From: Eubacterium sp.
GTDB taxonomy: Bacteria > Bacillota > Clostridia > Lachnospirales > Lachnospiraceae
NCBI GenBank assembly: GCA_017475235.1
Contig: JAFVGA010000001.1
Span: 69,240-133,239, forward strand
Direction: 5' to 3'
DNA: 64,000 nt
Shown here: positions 17,470-26,317 of the stretch, piece after piece
How positions within the stretch are numbered: position 1 is the first letter of the stretch
How the letters are laid out: each line of letters begins with the position of its first letter
Position numbers and translations under genes: made by a program
Notes under the pieces: generated by a model
Told to the model about the DNA's origin: nothing
Database searches by the model: none
Seen by the model: the letters and a program-made list of their open reading frames with translations, nothing else

Positions 17470-20400
17470 TCATGTCACAACGTCTATATTGACGTCTGGT
17501 TTACCAGAGATATCATTGAAGTTTACATTTAAGAATTCAGGAACCATAGAAAGCATATCCATAGATTCATCGGTTATGATATGCTGGTATCTTGCATCCC
17601 AATGTACGTATCCATTATCGAATCCCAAGAATTCAAAGTACACAAGATTATCTCTATACTTTTGAGTAATTTCTGATATAAGATTTGGCATATGGAGATC
17701 TTCAAGTTTATCTATATCTTCGATATAAGTCTTGATATAGTTTGTGATCTGATCAACTATAGATCTATCGGTATTAGAGAATAACTGAGTTCTGAAATTG
17801 AGAGTGAGATTTACTCTATCGATCAACGAAGCAGTTCTACCATTCTCGGTTACTCGATACATCTTAGATGGACCACAAGTATTAAAGAGCTTCATGTCTA
17901 TTCCAAATGCGGTTTCAAGTGGATCGATGGCCATTTCTATATACGACATCATCCTTTTAATATCATATATGAATGAATCTACTCTTTCTTGTTTTGAGAA
18001 ATAGAATAACCTTACTACTGGAACTCTATTGATTATATACTTGATAGAATTATCGAGATGCGACTGTACAATAGATACATAAGAAGTGAGTTTTTCTGAA
18101 TAGTTATAGAATAGATGAACAGGATTGAGCGTCTCATATACATTGGTGACGTTCATATCCTCTACTCTATAATACATCATTTCTTCAGTTTTTGGATCCT
18201 GATAACTGAACTGGAACTGTGGAGTAACAGTAGCAGTTAATTCTGATTTCTTCATATCCGGAACTGGCTCATCATATTTATATAGAGTATAGATCTTAAC
18301 CTTAACAGTTTCAGTTAACCACTTATCCTCTTTATGAGGTTGATTATTCTCATCAACACCTGGAGCATATAAACCATCGATATAAATTTTATTGTTTTCA
18401 TTCATACCGTTTTCATTAAGAGGTCTGGTATTAAGTTCAAATGTATATCTTACAACTGTAGATACTACATTTGTATCAAGGACAGACTCATTGATTTGTC
18501 CAACGGAGTAACCCTGAATAGATCCATCATCGTTATAGAATATAGCAAAGCACTGCATCTTATATGGATCGAGTATAGATGTATCACCAGTATTAGGAGT
18601 AATATCCAGAGTAAATGTGTACTTATATCTATCAGCAGATAAGAATGAGTCTCTATTTACTCTCATATTAGAAGCGATAAACTGAATATCTGAACGATCG
18701 TTTACGTAATCGAATCCAAGATAATGATTATCTTTGATTGTGTCAACGTAATATGAGCATATCGGTCTGCCATCTCCAGCTAAATCTGAATCATATACTG
18801 AGATAGAATATGGAATTGTATACATGAATCCATCTAAGAGTTCATAGTGTACAATACCAGTATTATCAGCTATATTAGTATCAAAAGCTAATTCCTCAGG
18901 AAACTTTTTAATGTCGGTCGAATTAATCCATTGCTGGAATCTATAGTCTTCGAATGGAACAACTTTCATTGCTTTAGCACTTGATGAACCTTTTTGAGTA
19001 ACCATATAAGTGAATGATAACTGTCCTTGATTATCACCGCCTTTTGTAATATCCGCAGAACAGTCTACTATAGTTCCAACGCTAGGAACTTCAATAGGAT
19101 CTCCTGAAATAGTACTCCAGTTCTGGTTTGTATATACATGCCCCATATAGTTTTCACTACCATCAGTTTTCTTATACTGAATCTGAGTTCCAGACTCAAT
19201 AAAGATTCTGTTATGTAATGGAGTGGTGGAAGGTTTATCAATTTCGATAGGAATACTATTAGTAGGAATTATATTTCCTATTTCATCTTTCATTAGAGCA
19301 TATGCATAATAAACTCTGGTAAGAAGATTATCTTCTTTTCTGAATACATGAAGAATAGCATTATCCACATTGAAAGAATTGAAGTAATTCTTTAAGTCTG
19401 TGAGTGTAGAAACGTTTCCTCTGGATAATCTTTCCTTAGGAATAATTCTCTGAAGCTCTTCCACAGTCGCCCTGTTGATACCGTTTACGGAACCCTCATC
19501 TTGCTGTTTTATCGTTATCGTCATATTCGAGTATGATACTACATTGGATGACGTAAACATGCAAGTTACATCGTCACTGTACTTAAAGTTAGCATCAGCA
19601 CCATTAGTTGTCCAAGTCTTAATGATGACCTTAGAGTTTATTCTTGGTCTGTAAGAAGCCTCGTCAAATCTGATTCTTATACTATTACTATTTATATAAG
19701 AATAGTAGCAGTATTTAGAGATATCATTATAGAGTCCTTCATATACAGGAGTAAGAATTACAGGGTTACTAGCATTATTACCTTCCTGAACCTCCACTTC
19801 AAACTTAACTAATTGATTGTCAAATTTGAAATTGAGTGTTTTATTGGTGATAGAGTTATCAGAAACAATATTCTCTACTATTTCATTGTAGATAACCTGT
19901 TCGAGAGTACAGGATACAATAAGAATATTGTCGTTATTTATAGCTTTGATTACACCAACAGTAGGAAGATACTCTGTAGCCCAATTATTTGGATCATTGG
20001 AAGTCTTATATTGAGCACAGTATGTAACCTTTCTTTCAGAACCAAGATTAGGAGTTTCTATTCTACTGATTATAATATCATGAATAATATGGAATTCAAA
20101 TCCTTCTATCATTATAGGATATCTTGAATCTACAACGAAATCATTAGTATTTTCTGTACCAAGATAATTGGCGTTACACATATTATTCAAAACTGCACTT
20201 TCCGGAATACATAGAACTACTTTCATTGTAGCCGGAACAGCTTCCACTTTTCCTATACCAAGAGACTTAGCATGGATAAGAACGTTTCTATCGAACTTAG
20301 CTCTTGTAGGAATTATTTCATTAGAGTATTCAGAAGTCATGATGACAGAGTTCTGTAATATAGAAGCAAACACTTCTCCCATATAACCAAACGTGCTGGC

Positions 20401-20496
20401 ATATAGAGCATCAGTGTCTTCAGCATCAATATGCTTAGCTTTCATATCATCGACAAATTTGGTTAAGTCATAAATATCGGATGTTATTTTGGCCAT
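17470..20496 (-). CDS. Baseplate wedge protein (gp6/J-like)
   Basis: 1,008 residues. The N-terminal region contains LIHAKSLGIGKVEAVPAT (about residues 72-90), which matches the characteristic 'A..LG......A.A' signature of baseplate J/gp6-type wedge proteins. Near residues 345-375, PKERLSRGNVSTLTDLKNYF resembles their conserved 'R.r..VtT..Dy..yl' region, and YRPRINSKVIIKTWTTNG resembles their shared beta region. The C-terminus is helical. Gp6/J-type subunits form the ring that links wedges and initiates sheath contraction in myoviruses. TGA is the stop codon. It lies 4 nt downstream of the next minus-strand gene, so the two are co-transcribed from the late-type site at 21572. The family call is moderate; no catalytic features are expected. 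Confidence 0.65.
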   Translation of the reverse strand: MAKITSDIYDLTKFVDDMKAKHIDAEDTDALYASTFGYMGEVFASILQNSVIMTSEYSNEIIPTRAKFDRNVLIHAKSLGIGKVEAVPATMKVVLCIPESAVLNNMCNANYLGTENTNDFVVDSRYPIMIEGFEFHIIHDIIISRIETPNLGSERKVTYCAQYKTSNDPNNWATEYLPTVGVIKAINNDNILIVSCTLEQVIYNEIVENIVSDNSITNKTLNFKFDNQLVKFEVEVQEGNNASNPVILTPVYEGLYNDISKYCYYSYINSNSIRIRFDEASYRPRINSKVIIKTWTTNGADANFKYSDDVTCMFTSSNVVSYSNMTITIKQQDEGSVNGINRATVEELQRIIPKERLSRGNVSTLTDLKNYFNSFNVDNAILHVFRKEDNLLTRVYYAYALMKDEIGNIIPTNSIPIEIDKPSTTPLHNRIFIESGTQIQYKKTDGSENYMGHVYTNQNWSTISGDPIEVPSVGTIVDCSADITKGGDNQGQLSFTYMVTQKGSSSAKAMKVVPFEDYRFQQWINSTDIKKFPEELAFDTNIADNTGIVHYELLDGFMYTIPYSISVYDSDLAGDGRPICSYYVDTIKDNHYLGFDYVNDRSDIQFIASNMRVNRDSFLSADRYKYTFTLDITPNTGDTSILDPYKMQCFAIFYNDDGSIQGYSVGQINESVLDTNVVSTVVRYTFELNTRPLNENGMNENNKIYIDGLYAPGVDENNQPHKEDKWLTETVKVKIYTLYKYDEPVPDMKKSELTATVTPQFQFSYQDPKTEEMMYYRVEDMNVTNVYETLNPVHLFYNYSEKLTSYVSIVQSHLDNSIKYIINRVPVVRLFYFSKQERVDSFIYDIKRMMSYIEMAIDPLETAFGIDMKLFNTCGPSKMYRVTENGRTASLIDRVNLTLNFRTQLFSNTDRSIVDQITNYIKTYIEDIDKLEDLHMPNLISEITQKYRDNLVYFEFLGFDNGYVHWDARYQHIITDESMDMLSMVPEFLNVNFNDISGKPDVNIDVVT

Positions 20497-20500
20497 TAGA

Positions 20501-21547
20501 TTATCGCCTCCATTGTAAATAGAAATGATACTCCGGATAATAAGAACTATTGTTTACTTTTTCCGAAGTAATAAATGGGGCTGTACCCCATTCAGTATTA
20601 GCCATATTGGTTTCTGAATCGTATAGAGGAAGAATATTGGATTTGCTGATACTTGATCCGCATTGTTTTATAGTAAGCATATTAATCTCATTCAGGATAT
20701 AAGGTTTAAGCTCTACTACATGGAATGTATGCATTGGGATACTGAATGTTTCTACTCCGTCTACATCAGTCATTGCGTCCATAGGTAAACCCTTGATAGT
20801 AACTCCTATGTGTTTAGCGTAGTATACTATTCTATTGACATCGTTTACTACTATTTTATATATAGAGAATTCTTTGTACCTTATATTATTGAGGATATGC
20901 TTATCAAACGGCGGAATATCAGCTTCATATTCAAAATTACAATACTCATTGTAAGCTTTAAAGAAATGGTAAACATCTAAGTTTACCGTGTCTTTGAATT
21001 CAAGGTTAAAATCAAATCCATATTCCTGAGCTCTTGAACTATCTCTGAAGTATTGTCTGATTCCGTATAAGTTCATATTATGCTCAGTCATATCTGCTGC
21101 TATATTTGGTAAGTCGAGTTTAGATGAAACCTGATTAGATAACAGAGTATTCCATATAGGTCTTGCATCGATACCTCCCTGGAAATAAGTCTGCTGAAGT
21201 AATTCGAGGGATCTTCTATTAGTAAGAACTGCTCCGGCAAAGTAATCATTCTGTGCTACTTTTTTATTAAGCTCAAGCATCTTTCCATTTTCTTCATAAC
21301 GTTCGAATACATGGAGATCTGGCTTTGTGAAGAACAGATACTCTTTTGTATACATATGAGAATTGTATGGATCAATCAATCCATACCTACAGAATTTTTC
21401 AAATCTGTTTGCATCGATTTGTTTACGAGTAAACAGATTATATGAGTTCATCGCCTTTTGCTCAAATGAGCCATCAGCTATGTCTTTATCAAACCCAGTT
21501 GAGAAGTCATTCATCTTGTTTACATCGAGTCTGATATCATCTGCCAT
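20501..21547 (-). CDS. Probable virion structural protein (baseplate operon)
   Basis: 348 residues from the ATG at 21547, chosen because GAAAGGAGGG lies 9 nt upstream; the open frame extends about 34 codons further but without a binding site. I do not recognise the fold. It is soluble-looking, rich in Tyr/Asn/Asp with repeated YF/FY aromatic pairs, and ends in YHFYLQWRR. It is the first gene of a late-type operon and is followed after 4 nt by the baseplate-wedge-like gene, so a baseplate or tail-terminator role is plausible. Some phages place gp53- or gp8-like wedge parts here; I cannot confirm either. Confidence 0.6.
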   Translation of the reverse strand: MADDIRLDVNKMNDFSTGFDKDIADGSFEQKAMNSYNLFTRKQIDANRFEKFCRYGLIDPYNSHMYTKEYLFFTKPDLHVFERYEENGKMLELNKKVAQNDYFAGAVLTNRRSLELLQQTYFQGGIDARPIWNTLLSNQVSSKLDLPNIAADMTEHNMNLYGIRQYFRDSSRAQEYGFDFNLEFKDTVNLDVYHFFKAYNEYCNFEYEADIPPFDKHILNNIRYKEFSIYKIVVNDVNRIVYYAKHIGVTIKGLPMDAMTDVDGVETFSIPMHTFHVVELKPYILNEINMLTIKQCGSSISKSNILPLYDSETNMANTEWGTAPFITSEKVNNSSYYPEYHFYLQWRR

Positions 21548-21571
21548 ATAAATTCGCCCTCCTTTCTGGAT

Positions 21572-21583
21572 TATAAAAATGTT
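21572..21583 (-). promoter_or_regulatory. Late-type promoter AACA-N6-TA
   Basis: The minus strand reads GCGAAACATTTTTATAATC; AACA-TTTTTA-TA ends 25 nt before the ATG at 21547, with GAAAGGAGGG between. It would drive the two-gene baseplate operon 21547-17470. Confidence 0.6.
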
Positions 21584-21726
21584 TCGCCTTAGGCAATACC
21601 TATTATAATTGTATACTATATAGATGTAAGAAGCCTCAGATCGAAACAAATCTCCTTGATCGCACTTATACGTTGCACTATTTGTTGCTTACTGAAATTT
21701 AATAAATCTAAAGGAGAGTGTTCGAT

Positions 21727-22005
21727 ATGTGGACTATGGGTGATGTATTGTTAAGTATGTATGAAGAGTTAGATGCTTGCGGACTAGATAAATACGGCAG
21801 ACCAAAAAATCCAGTTCCAACGGTTCCAACAAGAGAGACTGAAAACGTCGATCCTGTCGTTGTGGAGAATAAGCCTGTTTTTCCGTTTATAACTGTTAGC
21901 AAGCATAGCGACATCGACATAAAATGCAAAGTTAATTATAATGTCACTTTAACCGATGCACAGTTTGAAAAATTCTTAGAAGTCATCAAGAATCTTAAAC
22001 GTTAA
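21727..22005 (+). CDS. Small hypothetical protein
   Basis: 92 residues from the ATG at 21727, which lies about 9 nt after AAAGGAGA; a GTG three codons upstream would overlap that site and is rejected. Acidic/proline-rich middle (PKNPVPTVPT, VVVENKPVFPF) and a short basic C-terminus. No family recognised. It stands alone between divergent late-type units: its 5' region (21617) holds TATACTAT, one mismatch from the TATATTAT motif, so early expression is possible but weakly supported. Its stop codon sits inside the following terminator stem. Confidence 0.6.
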   Translation: MWTMGDVLLSMYEELDACGLDKYGRPKNPVPTVPTRETENVDPVVVENKPVFPFITVSKHSDIDIKCKVNYNVTLTDAQFEKFLEVIKNLKR

Positions 22006-22039
22006 GTTTTCAGCGGTTTAAGGCTTCTTATTTTTTTTT
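21988..22039 (+). terminator. Terminator overlapping the gene end
   Basis: AAGAATCTTAAACG (from 21988, inside the coding end of the small protein) pairs imperfectly with CGGTTTAAGGCTTCTT and is followed by nine T residues. The last codons of the gene form the 5' arm of the stem. Confidence 0.7.
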
Positions 22040-22046
22040 ATCTCGA

Positions 22047-22058
22047 AACATAAAGATA
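22047..22058 (+). promoter_or_regulatory. Late-type promoter AACA-N6-TA
   Basis: CGAAACATAAAGATAATA: AACA-TAAAGA-TA ends 26 nt before the ATG at 22084 with AAAGGAGG between. It probably drives 22084-24952. Confidence 0.6.
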
Positions 22059-22083
22059 ATATTTATACAAAGGAGGTAATCTA

Positions 22084-23433
22084 ATGAGCGTAAATAATCC
22101 TAACACTACGATTCATGAATCCGTTGTAAAAGACGTTGTGGATCTTGTAACGAGTGTAAAAGATTTTGACGAAGTACAGTTTTTAAGGAATATAGAAACT
22201 GGTCGTTCTTTTAAGTCTATTTCTAGTGCGACTAAAGATATGATTCTGACATTTCCTGTTCTTTGTTGCTCTGATATTTCTATAGAAGCAGCTTCTATGA
22301 TATCTAAAGCTCTCGAAAGAAAGTATGCTGCTATGCTTCAGATGCTCTTCTCAGCTATTGATATCAGAAGTAATGAAAACGTTATACAATATCTTCAGAG
22401 GTTTCATGCTAATCTTGGACCATTGGATGGCTATCTCGATCAATATATCGCTAGTGTAGATAAACTCATTACTACATACGATGAAAATTGGGAAGAAACT
22501 GAAATTCCGAGAGAAGTGCAAAATGAAGTTCTTGAATACATGAAACAAAACTGCAGTTATACTCTTCCGGATTCTATCAACGAAAATAGTCTCGCGGATT
22601 ATAAAGTTGAAAAGAAGTCTAACGGTAAGTTTGATGTATTCCTTGTTCAAGAAGGCGGCGGTAATTTAAGCAACTTCTTAAATATAACCGGAACTGCTGC
22701 AAAGGCATATGCTGACTATAATAAAGGTATTGAAGCTGAAGTAGGAGTTCACCAGAAGACTCTGCTTCCAAATGATGTAAAGAAAGCAAATGAACTTATG
22801 CCTACTCTTATGGTAGTGCGCTTTAATCAGTATCAAGATACCGATGGCACATGTAAAGTTCTTGCTTCTAAAACTTGTGTTATTGGTGTAAAATGCAAAC
22901 TTTACCCAATTGAATTCACTGATATCGCATACAGAATTTCTAACAAGACAAAGGAAAAGAATTTCTTAAATAATCTTATAAGAGCGACAACGAATGAGAT
23001 TTCATTCGTTAGAGATTTTATGTTTGCTGTGGACAAAGCTAAGATGGATGCTAAGTCGTATGGAATGAAGGGCTCGTCAAACAAGATGTGGAAAGTTCTC
23101 GAAAGACGCTCTATCAAATCTAAAATTCGCAGATCTATGAAAATGGATAATGATGCCACGGCTATTTCTACATTAGTTCTTTCTCAGAATCTTGTAGATT
23201 ATCTTAAGAAGACAGAAAACTTGAGTCTCGAAAAGACTAATACTTGTAGACTTCTTATGGAGTCATACAATCTTATGAGTATCGTAATAGTAGACGAGAC
23301 TATGGAAGTAGCTAAGTTCCTGTTCGATACTGGAGAAGATGACTTTGAAGTTATCTCATTCAATAATCTCGAAAGAGAATCTTCAGATGGTTCATACCGT
23401 AAGGTAGTAAACCTTCTTAGTAAAAAGATGTAA
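22084..23433 (+). CDS. Probable head-interior or virion protein
   Basis: 449 residues, no family named. The N-terminal half is helical; the central part has a GGG hinge (near residue 196) and a beta-rich segment (LMPTLMVVRFNQY, CVIGVKCKLYPIEFTDIAYRI), and the C-terminal quarter carries a basic patch (RRSIKSKIRRSMK, about residues 340-352). It opens a probable operon from a late-type promoter, 16 nt before the gene for a membrane-anchored protein and upstream of four related inner-head-like proteins. A role inside the capsid or in DNA ejection is inferred from position only. The start follows AAAGGAGG with normal spacing. Confidence 0.65.
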   Translation: MSVNNPNTTIHESVVKDVVDLVTSVKDFDEVQFLRNIETGRSFKSISSATKDMILTFPVLCCSDISIEAASMISKALERKYAAMLQMLFSAIDIRSNENVIQYLQRFHANLGPLDGYLDQYIASVDKLITTYDENWEETEIPREVQNEVLEYMKQNCSYTLPDSINENSLADYKVEKKSNGKFDVFLVQEGGGNLSNFLNITGTAAKAYADYNKGIEAEVGVHQKTLLPNDVKKANELMPTLMVVRFNQYQDTDGTCKVLASKTCVIGVKCKLYPIEFTDIAYRISNKTKEKNFLNNLIRATTNEISFVRDFMFAVDKAKMDAKSYGMKGSSNKMWKVLERRSIKSKIRRSMKMDNDATAISTLVLSQNLVDYLKKTENLSLEKTNTCRLLMESYNLMSIVIVDETMEVAKFLFDTGEDDFEVISFNNLERESSDGSYRKVVNLLSKKM

Positions 23434-23449
23434 AGGAGGGAAATGAATT

Positions 23450-24952
23450 ATGGTATATTCTGTAACTGAAGGTGAAGATAGCAAGAAGAATGTAGTAAGC
23501 GTTGCTAAGAAGAATCTCGAAGACAATACTAATACACTTAAGGCTAATGCTAAGTCGCTTAATTTTTCTGCAGGCAATCTTAAGGCTAGATCAGCTAAAG
23601 CTGTTATCATTGGACAGAGTGCTAAAGCTAAAGAAGACGGCAAAAGTGCTGAAGCTACTCAGGCAGTTATAGCGGCAAAACAGAGAGATCTCAGTTCTAA
23701 GAGAGCTCAGGCTTCTAAGCAGAGAATTGCTGCTAATGTACAGCAGATTCTCAATGATAACGAAAAGAAGAAAGCTACTATGACTGATGTCGATGCTAAG
23801 ACTTCTTCTATCAAGACAAATGCTTTCTCCGTAAACAAGGCTAGAGTATCTGCTACAGTAACAAGTTCTACTAAGTCTGGTGCTAAGTCAAAGGTAAGAG
23901 AAGATATTGATATGCAGGCTATTATGCGTAACTACAGAAGTCCTGAATATAATAAGATAGTGGGAGAATTCTTTGATCTTTCAGATAGAGATACAAGACT
24001 TATTCTTACTGCTGTCGATGAAGATGATCAGGACAAGGTTATTATGTCACTTACAGGAAAGATCTATAATAATATGATCGATCGTGTGGATGATATTGAC
24101 TTCGGCGACATTCCTGCTACAAAGGGTGATATCACTCAGCTTCCTAATTATAAGAAGCTTGTAGAATCACTTAGCCTTATGTCTGAACTTATGGACAGAT
24201 TTAAGGAATCTAAGGATACTATAGATGTAGTAAAGGAAGCTCTTGCTAATGTAGAACGCAGAACTGCTACATGGAAGAAAGGCTTCTCTCTTAATCTTGA
24301 ACTTCCTATGGTGACGTATGATACAATTACTCTTGCTATTATTGAATCCACCGGATATCTTATCTCTATGTGTGTGGAGTTTATTAAGAGTCCATCTCAG
24401 GATTCATTTAGTATTATCGTAGACAAGTCTAAGGCTAATAAGTCTAAGGAACATCTTCTCTTTGATAATCTCAAGAAGTTCAATGATGCTTGTAGAAATG
24501 GCACTGTAGATAATACTATGGACTATATCATCAAGTCTAACACAAAGAACTTCGTTGGATTTGCTACTGGTACAACAGCAATCTATGGAGTAGTAGGAAT
24601 TGCAGGTCTTCTTCTCGTAATCATTCCGATTATAAGAGAACTCATATTCTTATTCTACTATCAGAGAGTTCGTATGTCTGATTATTTTGAAATGCAGGCT
24701 GACCTCTTAGAGATCAATGCTTACAATATTCAGAATAACAACTCTAACTTCTCAAGAGAAGAGAAGAAGTCTATTGCTAATAAGCAGATGGCTATTGCTA
24801 CAAGATTTAGAAAGATCAGTGATTCTCTCGCTGTGGATGCTAAATCTGCTGAAGTAAAAGCTACTAAAGAAATCTCTTCTTCAAACAAAAAGTTTAAAGC
24901 TGATGAAGTAATGGATGAAGTTCCTGATTCTGCGGCTGCGGCTTTATTCTAA
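23450..24952 (+). CDS. Putative virion protein with C-terminal membrane hairpin
   Basis: 500 residues. The first 150 residues are Ala/Lys/Ser-rich, repetitive and probably a long coiled coil (many AK, SAKA and KAR-type repeats). A strongly hydrophobic stretch at about residues 368-404 (VVGIAGLLLVIIPIIREL and LIFLFYY) looks like one or two membrane segments, followed by a soluble tail ending in DSAAAALF. Such a layout is common among phage proteins that are injected and form a channel in the cell envelope, so an ejection role is my inference. It is co-transcribed with the 449-aa gene 16 nt upstream; AAAGGAGGG precedes the ATG. Confidence 0.65.
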   Translation: MVYSVTEGEDSKKNVVSVAKKNLEDNTNTLKANAKSLNFSAGNLKARSAKAVIIGQSAKAKEDGKSAEATQAVIAAKQRDLSSKRAQASKQRIAANVQQILNDNEKKKATMTDVDAKTSSIKTNAFSVNKARVSATVTSSTKSGAKSKVREDIDMQAIMRNYRSPEYNKIVGEFFDLSDRDTRLILTAVDEDDQDKVIMSLTGKIYNNMIDRVDDIDFGDIPATKGDITQLPNYKKLVESLSLMSELMDRFKESKDTIDVVKEALANVERRTATWKKGFSLNLELPMVTYDTITLAIIESTGYLISMCVEFIKSPSQDSFSIIVDKSKANKSKEHLLFDNLKKFNDACRNGTVDNTMDYIIKSNTKNFVGFATGTTAIYGVVGIAGLLLVIIPIIRELIFLFYYQRVRMSDYFEMQADLLEINAYNIQNNNSNFSREEKKSIANKQMAIATRFRKISDSLAVDAKSAEVKATKEISSSNKKFKADEVMDEVPDSAAAALF

Positions 24953-24977
24953 TAGTCTATTTGGGCTATATATAAAT

Positions 24978-24989
24978 AACATAATTATA
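24978..24989 (+). promoter_or_regulatory. Late-type promoter AACA-N6-TA with long leader
   Basis: AACA-TAATTA-TA, then an unusually long leader of about 115 nt before the ATG at 25109. The leader carries a hairpin with a GTAA loop (CTCTTAGG/CCTGAGAG) and the palindrome at 25039. Confidence 0.5.
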
Positions 24990-25038
24990 AATCTTGGGTT
25001 ATTGACCTCTTAGGGTAACCTGAGAGATATGGCTCAAG

Positions 25039-25062
25039 AAAATACATTTCGAAATGTATTTT
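25039..25062 (+). repeat. Perfect 24-bp palindrome in the leader of the inner-head-like operon
   Basis: A perfect inverted repeat centred between 25050 and 25051 (arms AAAATACATTTC / GAAATGTATTTT). As RNA it folds into a hairpin with a tight UCGA loop. Only ATTATAG follows, so it is a poor terminator. It may stabilise the message or bind a dimeric protein. Confidence 0.7.
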
Positions 25063-25108
25063 ATTATAGTCTCTAATAATAAAATAAACTTAAAGGAGGA
25101 AATAAATT

Positions 25109-26296
25109 ATGGGAGTATTTTCCGTAAATGAAAACCATTTCGGCCTCGGTTCACTTCCAGAGGTAGAAATGAACGAAGCATATACTACAGGTGTAGATAT
25201 GGCCATTGCCCTTGTAGAATGCAAGCAGAACGAATTTGCTGTTCTCCAGGCAGGCATTAAGCAGGATATGATCGCTGCAGTCACAGAAGACCTCGAAGAA
25301 AGAGAAGCTATCAACGAAGCTACAGCTTCTGATGTAGTTAATAAGGTTAAGGAAATCCTCAAGAAGCTTCTTGAAAAGATTAAGAGCATCTTCCATGCTT
25401 TCATGGCTAAGGTTAACTCATTCTTTGTCGATGGCGAAAAGATGTTCAAGAAGTACAGCGGAGAAATAGCCAAGAAGAATTTTGCAGATTTTAAGCTTAA
25501 GGTAAGAGAATTCAAAAGAGATAAGTTTAACAATCTCGTAAAAAGTTCGACAGCAGGTAACAGCTATAAATTCGTTTTCCCTGATTTATCAGGCTACACT
25601 GATGATCAGATTAACGATGCTATGGAATCTGATAAGCTCACAGAATCAGGCTTAAAAATGACATTTACAGATGATGCAAACAAAGCAATGTCTATCGATG
25701 ACGACCTTGGCAATCTCGATAAAGAAGTAGAAGACTACTGCTTTGACGACGCAGAAACAAAGGATGATTGGTCATCTACTACTATCATTTCTTCTAATTG
25801 GATCGGCGGCCTTCTCAACACAAAGAAGTTTATCGAGGATATCGAAAAGAATAACAAATCTGTAGAAAATTTATTACAGAAACTTCTTAATGATATCGAC
25901 AAAGAAATCAAGAAGGTTTCAGGAACAGTTGGTAAAGCCGGAACAACTCATACTGTAACCCAAAAGCAGATAACTTTCGGCGGCGATGGCGCAAAATCTA
26001 AGTATGATAACAATATAGGAAATGACGCTAACGCTTCTGTTGGTGGTGGCGATAATGATGAAGTAAAGACAACCAAGCTTAAGAGCTTAGTTTATGTACA
26101 GTCTTATGTATCAAGATACCAGACTATTCAGATCAAGGCTCAGAATGCTCGTCTTTCATGCGCTAAGAAGGCTATGGCTCAGGCTAAGAAGATCTTCGCT
26201 GCAGCTGTTGCTTACAATCCTAAAAAGGAAAACTATGACTTCTACACAGCTGTTGCTGAATCTGAAGAATTCGATGCAGCAATGGCTCTCGAATAA
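25109..26296 (+). CDS. Inner-head-like protein, paralogue 1
   Basis: 395 residues beginning MGVFSVNEN. First of four adjacent related genes with the same architecture: an acidic N-terminal region of about 70 residues, the motif AINEA (Glu70-Ala71), a basic amphipathic helix (KVKEILKKLLEKIKSIFHAF), a variable middle and a helical C-terminus ending EFDAAMALE. The [IV]-x-E-A site matches T4-type prohead-protease cleavage sites, and the spacing is nearly identical in three of the four, which suggests a removable propeptide. In phiKZ-like phages paralogous, protease-trimmed proteins form the inner body; equivalence here is inference. Codon use is biased toward C-ending codons, as in highly expressed genes. 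A strong AAAGGAGG precedes the start. Confidence 0.7.
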   Translation: MGVFSVNENHFGLGSLPEVEMNEAYTTGVDMAIALVECKQNEFAVLQAGIKQDMIAAVTEDLEEREAINEATASDVVNKVKEILKKLLEKIKSIFHAFMAKVNSFFVDGEKMFKKYSGEIAKKNFADFKLKVREFKRDKFNNLVKSSTAGNSYKFVFPDLSGYTDDQINDAMESDKLTESGLKMTFTDDANKAMSIDDDLGNLDKEVEDYCFDDAETKDDWSSTTIISSNWIGGLLNTKKFIEDIEKNNKSVENLLQKLLNDIDKEIKKVSGTVGKAGTTHTVTQKQITFGGDGAKSKYDNNIGNDANASVGGGDNDEVKTTKLKSLVYVQSYVSRYQTIQIKAQNARLSCAKKAMAQAKKIFAAAVAYNPKKENYDFYTAVAESEEFDAAMALE

Positions 26297-26317
26297 TATA
26301 AAAGGAGGTATAATACA

